NCBI GenBank assembly: GCA_964451605.1 | Contig: CAYVJA010000003.1 | Coordinates: 1 to 64,000, forward strand | Length of the DNA stretch: 64,000 nt | DNA from: JAQVSH01 sp964451605 | GTDB lineage: Bacteria; Bacteroidota; Bacteroidia; Bacteroidales; UBA4181 | Direction: 5' to 3' | In this document: positions 25,395 through 34,289 of the stretch, piece after piece | Layout: each line of letters starts with the position of its first letter | Numbering within the stretch: position 1 is the first letter of the stretch | Made by a program: the position numbers and the translations under genes | Notes under the pieces: generated by a model | The model's database searches: none | Told to the model about the DNA's origin: nothing | What the model saw: only the letters and a program-made list of their open reading frames with translations

Positions 25395-27809
25395 TTTCGG
25401 TTTTGCGTATCGTCGCCTCCGTACAGAAGTAATCCATATCCCCGAAACGGCCAACAGGAGCAGGGGAGCGGCCAGATGAAACGCTCTCCAGAAACCGCGC
25501 TCTTTCTCCATTCTCAGCGGATTTACCGGGTAACTGGCAAAGTTTCTGTTTCGCAGGCGGGCCAGTTCCGGCTCATCGGCCAGGTAATAGACATATCGGG
25601 TAATCAACTCCCGGTTTCCAAACCACTGCCGTGTTGCCTCATCGTAACCCAGAGGGGCAACCATCGGGCCTGAAGCTCCCGGTTTTACCTCATTCCGGAT
25701 GATATCGGCATCGGAAATCACTATCATCCGTGTGGGTTTACTTTTGGTTATCGGTTTTCCTCCGTCAATATGGGGTTGATTGTTCCGGAAAAGGGAGGGA
25801 AACTCTCCTTCCAAAAGCACTGCCACCGGATAACTATTTCCTCCTTCGCCCCGGGGCAGGATATTGTCGTCTAAAACAATCTGAGCCGGTGTTTTAAGTA
25901 ACGTACCTGCCTGCGAAGAGGAGAGCAGAACATGTTTTTGCACCTCGCTGTTGCCCCCCACAGTGTCGATAGGGCTGGCATACCGTGCCAAAATCAGCCC
26001 AATGTTTCTGGCCAGGAAATGGGAGCCTCCTGTCGAAAGTAAAGGCCAGAAGGGCCAGGCAATCGGAGTCAGTTTCGATATCCCGTTGTTTCCTTTTCGG
26101 CTCACCACCATCAAACCGCACTGACGGTCGAGTATCAGCGACGGAACAATTCGTACTCCATAGGTAAAGAGAAGATCATCGGTACTCCGGTCGGAAGCAT
26201 AGGCCAGGGTTCGGCCGGTAACCAGAGAATCCGTCTCAACCGTGACACCGTCGGCCAGCCAGAGCAGGGTTCCACCCTGCATCAGATAGCCGTCTATGGC
26301 CCGTTTATGCGACTCCGGCAGAGGTTCACGAGGCCCGGCTACAATCACCACCTTATAGGGCGACAACAAACCGGGATCTTCTCCTGCCGAACCCCTGTCG
26401 ATCTGAAAGCGGCGGGAGAGTTCGCGCGAAATATCGTCAGTTTCCCAGGCATTCCACTCGCCGTGTCCTTCCAGAAAGGCTATCTTCTCGGTCTCCTCTT
26501 GTTGCAGGGTGCGCAGTGCCGAGATAAATTCGTACTCCAGCATCTCGACGGCCGCATGCAGCGGATCGTCCATTGAGACCCGGCTGCTTTGTTGCAACAG
26601 GTTCACAGCTATTGCTCCCCGCTTTCCTTCAAGATAAAGGCCGGCAAAGATGGAGACCCTCTTAACGCTTCCCTGACGGGACTGCTCCTCCACGTCGAAA
26701 GGGATAAACCCCTTCTCCATCCAGTATTGGCTCTTCTCTTCCCGCTCCTTCACCGACATCGATGCCCAATCAATCCGGTTTACTACCCATTTTCGGGCTG
26801 AATAGTGGTTGCACTCCCAAAGAAACTCTTCCGTCTCGCGCTGTAATCGCGAAAATTCTGCAGGCAACTCACCATTCAGGAGCAGGGTTACCCTGAGGGG
26901 CTCGTCGACATCCGACAGCACCCTTTGTGAATATTCGGAGAGCGAAAATCGCTGTCCCGAGGTAAGATCTATCCTCACATAATAATAGCGAGATCCGATT
27001 ATCAGCAGAATGAGCAGACTAGCCTGTAACAAGAGCCGATAATTGGCCCTTCTTTGTGCGCTTCCCGATAAGGCATCGCCTCCGTGGCGAAGAAAAAGTA
27101 TCCGGTGGCCCAGTACCAGAAAGAGCCCGGCCACTCCCAAACAATAGAGCAAATCGCGGCTGTCGAACACACCCCTCCGGATGGAGTGATAGTGTGCCTG
27201 GATACCCAGCTCTTGCCAGAAGAGGGGTGCGTTGGCAAAAGAGGTGGCCATGGCAATCCATTCGAACCCCTGATACAGAAAGAGCGAGAGGAGAAGCGCC
27301 GTTAAAAAGGCCACTATCTGATTGTCGGTGAGGGTCGACGAAAATATGGCAATGGCTGTGTAGAGCGTGCCGAGCATCAGCAGACCTGCAACTCCACCCC
27401 AAACAGCTCCCCAGTCGAGATGCCCGGGCACAGAAGAGAGGTGGGCCAGGGTGAAAATATAAAGGGGAACCACCAACAGAGAGAGGGCCAACAGGGAGAG
27501 TACCCCGAAAAACTTGCCCAGAATCAGTTGGAAGTCAGACAGGGGTTGGGCGTAGAGGATGGCCAGGGTTCCGCTCCGCTTCTCCTCCGAAAAACTGCGC
27601 ATAGCAATGGCCGGTACCAGAAAAAGGAAGAGCCAGGGGGCCATCAGAAAGAGCGGGTCGGGCGTTGCATACCGCTGTTCTGCCATATTGAGCGGGCCCG
27701 GAAGAATCCAAAGAAAAAGCGCCGTAGCAAGCGCGAAGATGGCAAGTACCAGATAACCTGCAAGAGACGAAAAAAACGATCGGATCTCCTTACTACACAA
27801 AAACCACAT
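25386..27809 (-). CDS. GldF-GldG fusion: ABC permease joined to GldG-type auxiliary protein
   Basis: The 807-residue product combines two proteins that are separate in gliding Flavobacteria. Residues 1 to about 245 are an ABC-2-type permease: six or so membrane helices, with the conserved RSFSEEKRSGTLAILYAQPLS. From about 255 it continues as GldG: a membrane helix, then RYYYVRIDLTSGQRFSLSEYS, and a large extracytoplasmic domain with a C-terminal membrane helix (LAAPLLLLAVSGIWI). GldA, GldF and GldG form an ABC transporter linked to gliding in Flavobacterium, but homologues occur in non-gliding Bacteroidales. No GldA ATPase gene is in this window. The gene stands alone and overlaps psd tail to tail by nine bases. 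Confidence 0.85.
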   Translation of the reverse strand: MWFLCSKEIRSFFSSLAGYLVLAIFALATALFLWILPGPLNMAEQRYATPDPLFLMAPWLFLFLVPAIAMRSFSEEKRSGTLAILYAQPLSDFQLILGKFFGVLSLLALSLLVVPLYIFTLAHLSSVPGHLDWGAVWGGVAGLLMLGTLYTAIAIFSSTLTDNQIVAFLTALLLSLFLYQGFEWIAMATSFANAPLFWQELGIQAHYHSIRRGVFDSRDLLYCLGVAGLFLVLGHRILFLRHGGDALSGSAQRRANYRLLLQASLLILLIIGSRYYYVRIDLTSGQRFSLSEYSQRVLSDVDEPLRVTLLLNGELPAEFSRLQRETEEFLWECNHYSARKWVVNRIDWASMSVKEREEKSQYWMEKGFIPFDVEEQSRQGSVKRVSIFAGLYLEGKRGAIAVNLLQQSSRVSMDDPLHAAVEMLEYEFISALRTLQQEETEKIAFLEGHGEWNAWETDDISRELSRRFQIDRGSAGEDPGLLSPYKVVIVAGPREPLPESHKRAIDGYLMQGGTLLWLADGVTVETDSLVTGRTLAYASDRSTDDLLFTYGVRIVPSLILDRQCGLMVVSRKGNNGISKLTPIAWPFWPLLSTGGSHFLARNIGLILARYASPIDTVGGNSEVQKHVLLSSSQAGTLLKTPAQIVLDDNILPRGEGGNSYPVAVLLEGEFPSLFRNNQPHIDGGKPITKSKPTRMIVISDADIIRNEVKPGASGPMVAPLGYDEATRQWFGNRELITRYVYYLADEPELARLRNRNFASYPVNPLRMEKERGFWRAFHLAAPLLLLAVSGIWITSVRRRRYAKPKLP

Positions 27810-27901
27810 AGGGTGCTTATCTTATAGGGCAATGTTACGCATTTTACCGCGGAAATGAAAAAAAGATGGCATCTTTGCCGATGTACAACCCTTGTTGCCT
27901 C

Positions 27902-29131
27902 ATGTCCACGTTGCCTTACAAACCTAAAATTGTGAACGATCCGGTGCACGGCTTCATGCGCATCCCTACAGCGCTCTGCCTCAGCCTGATTGAACACCCC
28001 TGGTTCCAGCGTCTTCGTTGGATCAGGCAACTCGGACTGGCCCATTTTGTCTATCCGGGTGCACAGCACACCCGCTTCCAGCATGCCATTGGTGCCATGC
28101 ACCTGATGGATCAGGTAATCGACGTACTGCGCAGTAAAGGGTGTGATATCAACGACGCTGAGGCCGAAGCGGTAATGGTGGCCATTCTGCTGCACGACAT
28201 TGGTCACGGGCCCTTCTCGCATGCACTCGAAACCTCGATTGTTACCGGATACAGCCACGAATCCCTTTCGCTGCTCTTTATGGAGGCGCTCAACGAAGAG
28301 ACCGGAGGCCGCCTCTCCCTCGCTATAGATATTTTCACCAACCGGTATCCTAAGCGATTTTTGCACCAGCTGGTTTCGGGTCAGTTAGATATGGACCGTC
28401 TCGACTACCTGAAACGCGACAGCTTTTTTACCGGTGTGGTGGAGGGGGTAGTCAGTTCGGACCGCATCCTGAAGATGCTCACGGTCTGCTACGACGAACT
28501 GGCCGTCGAAGCCAAAGGGATCTACTCTATCGAGAAATTTCTGATTGCCCGTCGGTTGATGTACTGGCAGGTCTACTATCACAAAACGGCCGTATCGGCC
28601 GAGATGTTACTCATCCGGATTCTCGAGCGGGCCCGCCTGCTGGCAGGAGAGGGAGAGAAACTCTTTGCCACACCGGCGCTCAGTTTCTTTCTGAACGGTC
28701 CTGAGGAGGGTTCGGCGGCTCAACCGCTGCGCCTCTACGCTGCCCTTTCGGACGACGATATCCTGGTTTCGGTTAAAGCATGGGTTCAGCACCCCGACAA
28801 GGTGCTTTCGCTGCTATGCTCGGCTTTTATGTCGAGAAAGCTCTTCCGGACCGAAATCCAGACCAACCCCTTCGATGAGGAAATCCTGGCCAGGCGGAGG
28901 AAAACCATTTCAGCAGCCTATGCAATCCCTCTCAAAGAGGCAGAGTACTTTGTTTTTCAGGGTCGGATCGAAAACCATGCCTACGATCCCGACTCTGCGC
29001 AAATTCTGATTCAGATGAAAGATGGCTCCCTTGCCGACATCTATGAGGTGTCCGACATGGAAAACCTTGCCGGATTGGCGAAAATGGTAGAGAAGCATTA
29101 CCTGTGCTACCCCAAAGAGGGAAATTTCTAA
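27902..29131 (+). CDS. HD-domain phosphohydrolase (dNTPase/SAMHD1-like)
   Basis: The 409-residue product (ATG 27902, MSTLPYKPKIVNDPVHGF) resembles the HD proteins related to dGTP triphosphohydrolases. The metal-binding residues are in HTRFQHAIG, LLHDIGHGPFSHALE and DMDRLDYLKRD, i.e. H...HD...D. It probably cleaves nucleoside triphosphates, but the substrate is not certain. A start 36 bases upstream (27866) is possible but adds an odd Cys-rich leader and overlaps a promoter-like CATCTTTG at 27870-27877. The lpx cluster follows after 39 bases with its own promoter element. Confidence 0.88.
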   Translation: MSTLPYKPKIVNDPVHGFMRIPTALCLSLIEHPWFQRLRWIRQLGLAHFVYPGAQHTRFQHAIGAMHLMDQVIDVLRSKGCDINDAEAEAVMVAILLHDIGHGPFSHALETSIVTGYSHESLSLLFMEALNEETGGRLSLAIDIFTNRYPKRFLHQLVSGQLDMDRLDYLKRDSFFTGVVEGVVSSDRILKMLTVCYDELAVEAKGIYSIEKFLIARRLMYWQVYYHKTAVSAEMLLIRILERARLLAGEGEKLFATPALSFFLNGPEEGSAAQPLRLYAALSDDDILVSVKAWVQHPDKVLSLLCSAFMSRKLFRTEIQTNPFDEEILARRRKTISAAYAIPLKEAEYFVFQGRIENHAYDPDSAQILIQMKDGSLADIYEVSDMENLAGLAKMVEKHYLCYPKEGNF

Positions 29132-29143
29132 GAAATAAATTTT

Positions 29144-29151
29144 TACCTTTG
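29144..29151 (+). promoter_or_regulatory. -7 promoter element (TACCTTTG) for the lpx cluster
   Basis: TACCTTTG matches TAnnTTTG exactly, 19 bases before the lpxD ATG at 29171. No -33 TTTG at the right distance. Confidence 0.55.
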
Positions 29152-29170
29152 CCCAAATTTGTTTTTTTCA

Positions 29171-30196
29171 ATGGAATTCACTGCCAAAATGATTGCCGAT
29201 GTGCTGCAGGGCCAGGTCGAGGGCAACCCTCAGACAACCGTTAGCGGCATATCAAAAATTGAGGAGGGAAAGCCCGGCACGCTCTGTTTTCTGTCGAACC
29301 CCAAATACGAAAAATACCTCTATACTACCGGGGCTTCTATCGTGCTGGTATCTAAGAGTCTTGTGCTGTCCGAACCTGTTTCTGCAACCCTTGTCCGGGT
29401 AGAGGATCCCTACCAGTCGCTGGCAGTATTGCTCGAGTTGTATGAATCGACAAGGCCCCGCGAAACCGGTATCGATCCACAGGTAAGCATTGCCGAATCG
29501 GCTAAGATTGGCGAGAATCCCTATATCGGCGCTTTTGCCTGCATAGGCAAAAACGTGCAGATTGGTGACAGGGTCAGAATTTTTCCCCAGGTAGTCCTGG
29601 GCGATGGGGTGGTTATAGGTAATGACACCACCCTCTATGCAGGAGTGAAAGTCTATGCCGGATGCCGTATTGGTAACCAGTGTATTATACACGCCGGGGC
29701 AGTAATCGGCGCCGACGGCTTTGGTTTTGCCCCGCACGATGGCGTCTATAAGAAGATTCCCCAGATCGGGAATGTGGTAATTGAAGATCAGGTCGAGATA
29801 GGCGCCAATACCTGTATTGATTGCGCCACAATGGGTTCCACCCGTATCCGGAAAGGCACCAAACTTGATAATCTGATTCAGATAGCTCACAACGTCGAGG
29901 TGGGCGAACACACCGTCATCGCGTCGCAAACCGGTATTTCCGGATCTACCCGTGTTGGAAGCCACTGTATGTTTGGTGGCCAGGTGGGCGTTGCAGGCCA
30001 TGCCGTTGTAGGCGATAACGTGAATGTCGGAGCCCAGTCGGGCATTATGGGCAATGTAGAGTCGGGCCAGAATGTTATGGGTTCGCCGGCCTTTTCCCTG
30101 CGCGACTATCTCCGTTCAGCCGCAATCTTCCGTCGTTTGCCGGACTTCCGTACCCGCCTGGATGACCTCGAAAAACAGATCAAAAAACTTTTGTAA
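29171..30196 (+). CDS. lpxD: UDP-3-O-(3-hydroxyacyl)glucosamine N-acyltransferase
   Basis: LpxD adds the N-linked hydroxyacyl chain in lipid A synthesis. The 341-residue product has the N-terminal LpxD domain and a left-handed beta-helix of hexapeptide repeats, with the catalytic His in NLIQIAHNVEVGEH. The C-terminal helix (RRLPDFRTRLDDLEKQIKKL) completes the trimer. ATG 29171 (MEFTAKM) is clearly the start; a TTG 12 bases upstream would only add MFFS. It is the first gene of lpxD, lpxC-fabZ, lpxA. Confidence 0.97.
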   Translation: MEFTAKMIADVLQGQVEGNPQTTVSGISKIEEGKPGTLCFLSNPKYEKYLYTTGASIVLVSKSLVLSEPVSATLVRVEDPYQSLAVLLELYESTRPRETGIDPQVSIAESAKIGENPYIGAFACIGKNVQIGDRVRIFPQVVLGDGVVIGNDTTLYAGVKVYAGCRIGNQCIIHAGAVIGADGFGFAPHDGVYKKIPQIGNVVIEDQVEIGANTCIDCATMGSTRIRKGTKLDNLIQIAHNVEVGEHTVIASQTGISGSTRVGSHCMFGGQVGVAGHAVVGDNVNVGAQSGIMGNVESGQNVMGSPAFSLRDYLRSAAIFRRLPDFRTRLDDLEKQIKKLL

Positions 30197-30211
30197 CCTT
30201 ACCCAGATTCA

Positions 30212-31612
30212 ATGATAGCAAGACAACAACAAACCATTGGAAAACCTGTCTCAGTAACCGGAAAGGGGCTGCATACCGGTTTGCCTGTTACCCTCACGTT
30301 TCATCCGGCTCCGGTTAACCACGGATTTGTTTTTCGCAGAACCGATCTCGAATCGCAACCGCTCATCCATGCGTTGGCCGAAAATGTTACCGACACCTCC
30401 AGGGGAACCACACTGGTTGAAAACGGAGCCAAAGTCAGTACCATCGAGCATGTTCTGGCAGCCCTTTCTGGTTTGTCGGTCGACAATGTACTGATGGAGA
30501 TCGACGGGTCTGAAGCGCCCATTATGGATGGCAGCTCTTCTTTACTTGTTAAAGCTCTTCTCGAGGCAGGCGTTGTTGAACAGGATGCACCCTGCGAATA
30601 TTATGTAGTAAAGGAGCCTATCGAGTATCTCGAACCCGAAAGGGGCGTCAGCATCAGTATCTATCCGGCCAATCAGCTTAGCATTGATGTCATGATAGAT
30701 TATAACTCGAAGGTGCTGGGCTGTCAATATGCTTCTCTTCCCTCAATCGACAAATTCGCCTCCGAAATTTCCATGTGCCGCACTTTTGTCTTCCTGCACG
30801 AGGTGGAGGCACTCTTTAAACACAATCTGATAAAGGGTGGCGATTTGCAGAATGCCATAGTGATTGCCGAAAAGCCCATGGAGCCTTCCGAACTGACTCA
30901 CCTGGCCGAACTATTTAATATGACCAATCTTCGGGTGAAGCCCGAAGGGGTGCTTAACAATCTGGAGCTTCATCACAACAACGAACCTGCCCGTCATAAA
31001 CTGCTCGACATGGTAGGCGATCTCTCTTTGATCGGGATGCCCATTGTGGGTCGTGTTGTGGCAAAACGTCCGGGCCATCTGGCCAATACCGAGCTGGCCA
31101 AAATGGTGCGCCAGATCATCCGTAAAGAGGCTGCCAAGGCGCGGATTCCTGTGTACGATCCGATGAAGCCCCCTGTCTACGACATCAATGCAATCAAGGC
31201 CATTTTGCCGCATCGTATTCCTATGCTCCTGGTCGACAAAATTATTCATCTCGATGAAAGATCAGTGATTGGGGTGAAGAATGTAACCATGAACGAACCC
31301 TTCTTCTCGGGCCATTTCCCCGACGAACCGGTGATGCCCGGGGTACTTCAGATTGAGGCTATGGCCCAGGTGGGTGGAATCCTTGCTCTGAGCACCGTTC
31401 CCGATCCTGAAAATTACTCCACCTACTTCCTGAAAATCGACAAGGTGAAGTTTAAACGTAAAGTGGTTCCCGGCGACACATTGATTCTCAAACTGGAACT
31501 TACCGAAGATATTCGCAGAGGCATTGTGATTATGTTTGGACAGGCCTATGTGGGTGAGACCCTGGTCTCGGAGGGAGAACTGATGGCACAAATTGCACGA
31601 AACAGAGTATAA
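30212..31612 (+). CDS. lpxC-fabZ: Bifunctional LpxC deacetylase / FabZ dehydratase
   Basis: The 466-residue fusion is typical of Bacteroidota. Residues 1 to about 305 are UDP-3-O-acyl-GlcNAc deacetylase, the committed step of lipid A synthesis; the zinc ligands are in STIEHVLAALSGL and HHNNEPARHKLLDMVGDL. Residues from about 325 are 3-hydroxyacyl-ACP dehydratase, with LPHRIPMLLVDKI, then GHFPDEPVMPGVLQIEAMAQ containing the catalytic His and Glu. Fusion couples lipid A commitment to saturated fatty-acid synthesis. It lies 15 bases after lpxD and 12 before lpxA. Confidence 0.98.
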   Translation: MIARQQQTIGKPVSVTGKGLHTGLPVTLTFHPAPVNHGFVFRRTDLESQPLIHALAENVTDTSRGTTLVENGAKVSTIEHVLAALSGLSVDNVLMEIDGSEAPIMDGSSSLLVKALLEAGVVEQDAPCEYYVVKEPIEYLEPERGVSISIYPANQLSIDVMIDYNSKVLGCQYASLPSIDKFASEISMCRTFVFLHEVEALFKHNLIKGGDLQNAIVIAEKPMEPSELTHLAELFNMTNLRVKPEGVLNNLELHHNNEPARHKLLDMVGDLSLIGMPIVGRVVAKRPGHLANTELAKMVRQIIRKEAAKARIPVYDPMKPPVYDINAIKAILPHRIPMLLVDKIIHLDERSVIGVKNVTMNEPFFSGHFPDEPVMPGVLQIEAMAQVGGILALSTVPDPENYSTYFLKIDKVKFKRKVVPGDTLILKLELTEDIRRGIVIMFGQAYVGETLVSEGELMAQIARNRV

Positions 31613-31624
31613 TTAATTGATCTT

Positions 31625-32410
31625 ATGAATATACATCCCCTTTCAGTTGTCCATCCCGATGCAAAACTCGGTGAAAATGTAGTGGTTGAGCCTTTTGCTA
31701 ATATCTCGGCCGATGTACAGATTGGCAACAATTGTTGGATCGGTTCAGGTGCTGTCATTATGGACGGAGCCCGCATTGGGAACGAATGCCGTATCTTTCC
31801 CGGAGCCGTAATCGCCGGCATTCCCCAGGATCTCAAATTTCAGGGAGAATACTCTCTTGCCCAGATTGGCGATCGTACTACCGTTCGCGAGAGTGCAACC
31901 GTGAATCGCGGCTCTGCCTCAAAAGGAACCACCGTTGTTGGCAGCGACTGTCTGCTTATGGCCTATACCCATGTTGCACACGACTGTGTTGTGGGCAACC
32001 ATTGTATTTTGGTGAACTACTCCGCCATTGCCGGAGAGGTGAGCCTCGGCGATTGGACTATTCTCGGCGGTGGAACCATGATTCACCAATTTGTTAAAGT
32101 GGGCGAGCATGTAATGTTCCGCGGCGGATCGCTGGTGGGGAAAGATGTTCCTCCTTACATCATTGCCGGCCGCGAACCTCTGGCCTATTGCGGCCTCAAT
32201 ACCGTCGGACTTCGTCGGAGAGGTTTTGGTAACGACAAAATCAACGAGATTCAGGATATCTACCGTGTCCTGTTCAACCAGGGCATGAACTATGCCGATG
32301 CAGTCCGTTTTATTGAAGACAATTTCGATGCCACCGAAGAGCGGAATGTCATCATCGAATTTGTTCGCTCCTCAAAGCGAGGCATTTTGAAAGGATTACT
32401 CGACGACTAA
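31625..32410 (+). CDS. lpxA: Acyl-ACP--UDP-N-acetylglucosamine O-acyltransferase
   Basis: LpxA performs the first acyl transfer of lipid A synthesis. The 261-residue product has a long run of hexapeptide repeats starting at IHPLSVVHPDAKLGEN, the catalytic His in AYTHVAHDCVVGNHC, and a helical C-terminus. Length matches the family. It closes the lpxD, lpxC-fabZ, lpxA cluster; the next gene starts after 18 bases. Confidence 0.97.
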   Translation: MNIHPLSVVHPDAKLGENVVVEPFANISADVQIGNNCWIGSGAVIMDGARIGNECRIFPGAVIAGIPQDLKFQGEYSLAQIGDRTTVRESATVNRGSASKGTTVVGSDCLLMAYTHVAHDCVVGNHCILVNYSAIAGEVSLGDWTILGGGTMIHQFVKVGEHVMFRGGSLVGKDVPPYIIAGREPLAYCGLNTVGLRRRGFGNDKINEIQDIYRVLFNQGMNYADAVRFIEDNFDATEERNVIIEFVRSSKRGILKGLLDD

Positions 32411-32428
32411 CTTTCAAGGGGAAATTCT

Positions 32429-32980
32429 ATGATTAGCGGAGGCGAAATCTTTGTTGTATTACTGTTTGTGCTCATCCTTTTCGGGGCCGATAAAATTCCG
32501 GAACTGGCCAAGGGATTGGGGAAGGGGGTTCGTGAGTTCAAAAAGGCCTCCGAAGAGATTCAGCGCGAGATTGCTTCAACGGATGGGGGTATCCTTTCGG
32601 ATGTGCGTAAAGACCTGAACGAAATACAAACCAATCTTACCCAGACCCTCGAGAGTGAGGCCGTAAATCCTGCGGCCGATCTGGCCGATGCTGTGAACGA
32701 GGCAGGTTCGGATATCCCTCAATATGAGGAGGGCACGGCTATTGCCGGGGTTAATACCGGGTACGATGCTCCTTTATCGCAATCGGAGCCGCCCTCTTCT
32801 CCACTGGTACCGGAAGAGACGGTTGTGCAGGATAGATCCACGGTGGCGCAGGATGAGCCGCTGATGGAAGATTTTTATTACAAACAACCCACGGTGTATA
32901 ATCAACCTGCGGGATCAGTGAGTCCGGCATCCCATCAGACATCTCATCCGGAAACCTCCGGAGAAGCTCAGGGAGCTTAA
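32429..32980 (+). CDS. tatA: TatA/TatB-family Sec-independent translocase protein
   Basis: The 183-residue product starts with the single membrane helix of TatA (MISGGEIFVVLLFVLILFGA, about 1-20). The hinge and amphipathic helix follow (DKIPELAKGLGKGVREFKKA). After residue 60 it is a long, acidic, Pro/Gln/Ser-rich tail with no visible fold, longer than a typical TatA (about 60-90 residues), which recalls TatB. It should form the pore or receptor part of the Tat pathway for folded proteins. No tatC is in this window. It lies between lpxA and a LolD-like ATPase, close enough for one transcript. Confidence 0.85.
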   Translation: MISGGEIFVVLLFVLILFGADKIPELAKGLGKGVREFKKASEEIQREIASTDGGILSDVRKDLNEIQTNLTQTLESEAVNPAADLADAVNEAGSDIPQYEEGTAIAGVNTGYDAPLSQSEPPSSPLVPEETVVQDRSTVAQDEPLMEDFYYKQPTVYNQPAGSVSPASHQTSHPETSGEAQGA

Positions 32981-32992
32981 GCGCGTCGTGCT

Positions 32993-33679
32993 ATGATCAA
33001 AGCTGTTCAGATCTGCAAATCGTTTGGCTCATTACAGGTGCTTAAGGGCATAGATGTAGCCATTCCTTCGCATGAGGTGGTCACTATTGTAGGGGCCAGC
33101 GGAGCCGGGAAAACCACCCTGTTGCAGATTCTGGGCACACTGATGCGCCCAGATTCGGGCGAAGTTTATATCGATGGCACCAAAGTGACGGGAATGGCAC
33201 AAAAGAGCCTCGACAGGCTCAGGAATCGAAAAATGGGTTTCGTATTTCAGTTTCACAACCTTTTCCCGGAATTTACAGCGTTGGAAAACGTATGCATTCC
33301 CGCCTGGATTGCCGGAATCGCAGCCGATGAATCGCGTAAAAAGGCTGCCGAACTACTCGACTTTATGGGCCTCACCTCCCGGTTCGACCACAAACCCGGA
33401 CAACTTTCCGGCGGCGAACAGCAACGGGTGGCAGTAGCCAGAGCCCTAATCAACAACCCGTTGGTGGTCTTTGCCGACGAACCGTCGGGCAACCTCGATC
33501 TGCACAACAAAGAGGAACTCCACAACCTCTTCTTCACCCTCTGTTCTCATTTTGGGCAAACCTTCGTGATAGTAACCCACGACGAACATCTGGCGGCAAA
33601 ATCGCACCGCAAACTCACCATGCAGGACGGACAAATTCTCTCCGAAGAGCAACCATTTGCGCGCGAAGCGCAGCACTAG
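32993..33679 (+). CDS. LolD-like ABC transporter ATP-binding protein
   Basis: The 228-residue ATPase has Walker A GASGAGKTT, the signature LSGGEQQRVAVARAL, and Walker B VVFADEPSGNLD. The pattern fits the LolD/MacB group that powers lipoprotein release or other extracytoplasmic work. No permease gene is adjacent, so the partner is unknown. It starts 12 bases after tatA and is the last gene of the lpx strand block. Its final codons (AREAQH and stop) lie in a dispersed repeat. Confidence 0.88.
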   Translation: MIKAVQICKSFGSLQVLKGIDVAIPSHEVVTIVGASGAGKTTLLQILGTLMRPDSGEVYIDGTKVTGMAQKSLDRLRNRKMGFVFQFHNLFPEFTALENVCIPAWIAGIAADESRKKAAELLDFMGLTSRFDHKPGQLSGGEQQRVAVARALINNPLVVFADEPSGNLDLHNKEELHNLFFTLCSHFGQTFVIVTHDEHLAAKSHRKLTMQDGQILSEEQPFAREAQH

Positions 33680-33694
33680 AGCATTAGAGCATTA
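33661..33694. repeat. GCGC/AGAGCA dispersed repeat, copy 2
   Basis: GCGCGAAGCGCAGCAC is followed by two TAGAGCAT units and TAA. It overlaps the last six codons and the stop (33677-33679) of the LolD-like gene and runs directly into the A-run of the terminator. Compare copies at 488-530 and 48441-48475. Confidence 0.75.
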
Positions 33695-33739
33695 AAAAAA
33701 GGCCATCGCATGATGAATTCATCAGCGATGGCCTTTTTT
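33694..33739. terminator. Bidirectional terminator between the LolD-like gene and rpmE2
   Basis: GGCCATCGC (33701-33709) pairs with GCGATGGCC (33725-33733). The inner TGATGAATTCATCA is itself a palindrome, so almost the whole element folds with one unpaired A. A runs on the left and T runs on the right make it usable from both strands, fitting the convergent genes. Confidence 0.9.
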
Positions 33740-33807
33740 ACATTTTCCACGGAGTCCGATGCCGGACACAAAGTCGAAACAGTAAGATGGGCTCCCGGAA
33801 CGGGAAT

Positions 33808-34062
33808 CTATTTCTTATTGTAGTTCTTGTAACGGCTCATGAACTTGTCGACACGACCGGCGGTATCTACCAGCTTCATCTTGCCGGTATAGAACGGATG
33901 CGACGTGTTGGAGATTTCAAGCTTGATCAACGGGTATTCAACTCCGTCGATATCAATGGTTTCTCTGGATGCAGCGGTCGAGCGGGTGATGAAGGTATGG
34001 TCGTTCGACATGTCCTTGAATGCCACCAATCTGTAGTTTTTCGGATGCAGGTCCTTTTTCAT
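33808..34062 (-). CDS. rpmE2: 50S ribosomal protein L31 type B
   Basis: The 84-residue product has the L31 type B features: MKKDLHPKNYRLVAFKDM, then SNTSHPFYTGK and RVDKFMSRYKN at the end. It lacks the zinc-binding cysteines of type A L31, the form used when zinc is scarce in many bacteria. It is a single-gene unit with a full consensus promoter (34105-34135) and the shared terminator downstream. Confidence 0.96.
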   Translation of the reverse strand: MKKDLHPKNYRLVAFKDMSNDHTFITRSTAASRETIDIDGVEYPLIKLEISNTSHPFYTGKMKLVDTAGRVDKFMSRYKNYNKK

Positions 34063-34104
34063 TGCGGTTAAGCCTTAAGAGATTCTATTTTCACAAATGG
34101 TCTG

Positions 34105-34135
34105 CAAAGGTACAGTTTGTTAGGAAATAACCAAA
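34105..34135 (-). promoter_or_regulatory. Full Bacteroidota promoter for rpmE2
   Basis: On the minus strand TTTG (34132-34135) is followed after 19 nt by TACCTTTG (34105-34112), 42 bases before the rpmE2 ATG. Both elements and the spacing fit the consensus. Confidence 0.8.
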
Positions 34136-34289
34136 AGATTCTTTGCATTTTATTCGATATATACTTCTGGTCTGAGCCACTTAGTTAAGAGGCACATGCC
34201 TCCCGCTCTGTGCAAAAATAGTAAATGTTTCCCTTGGAGAGTTCATCCGAATTTTCCACCTTTAGAAAATAGTTACTAACTCGCTATTC

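Noticed and set aside
34189..34202. GAGGCA and TGCCTC inverted repeat before glgB as a terminator or operator
   Set aside because: The stem is only six pairs, has no T-run, and no second copy was found, so it carries too little information.
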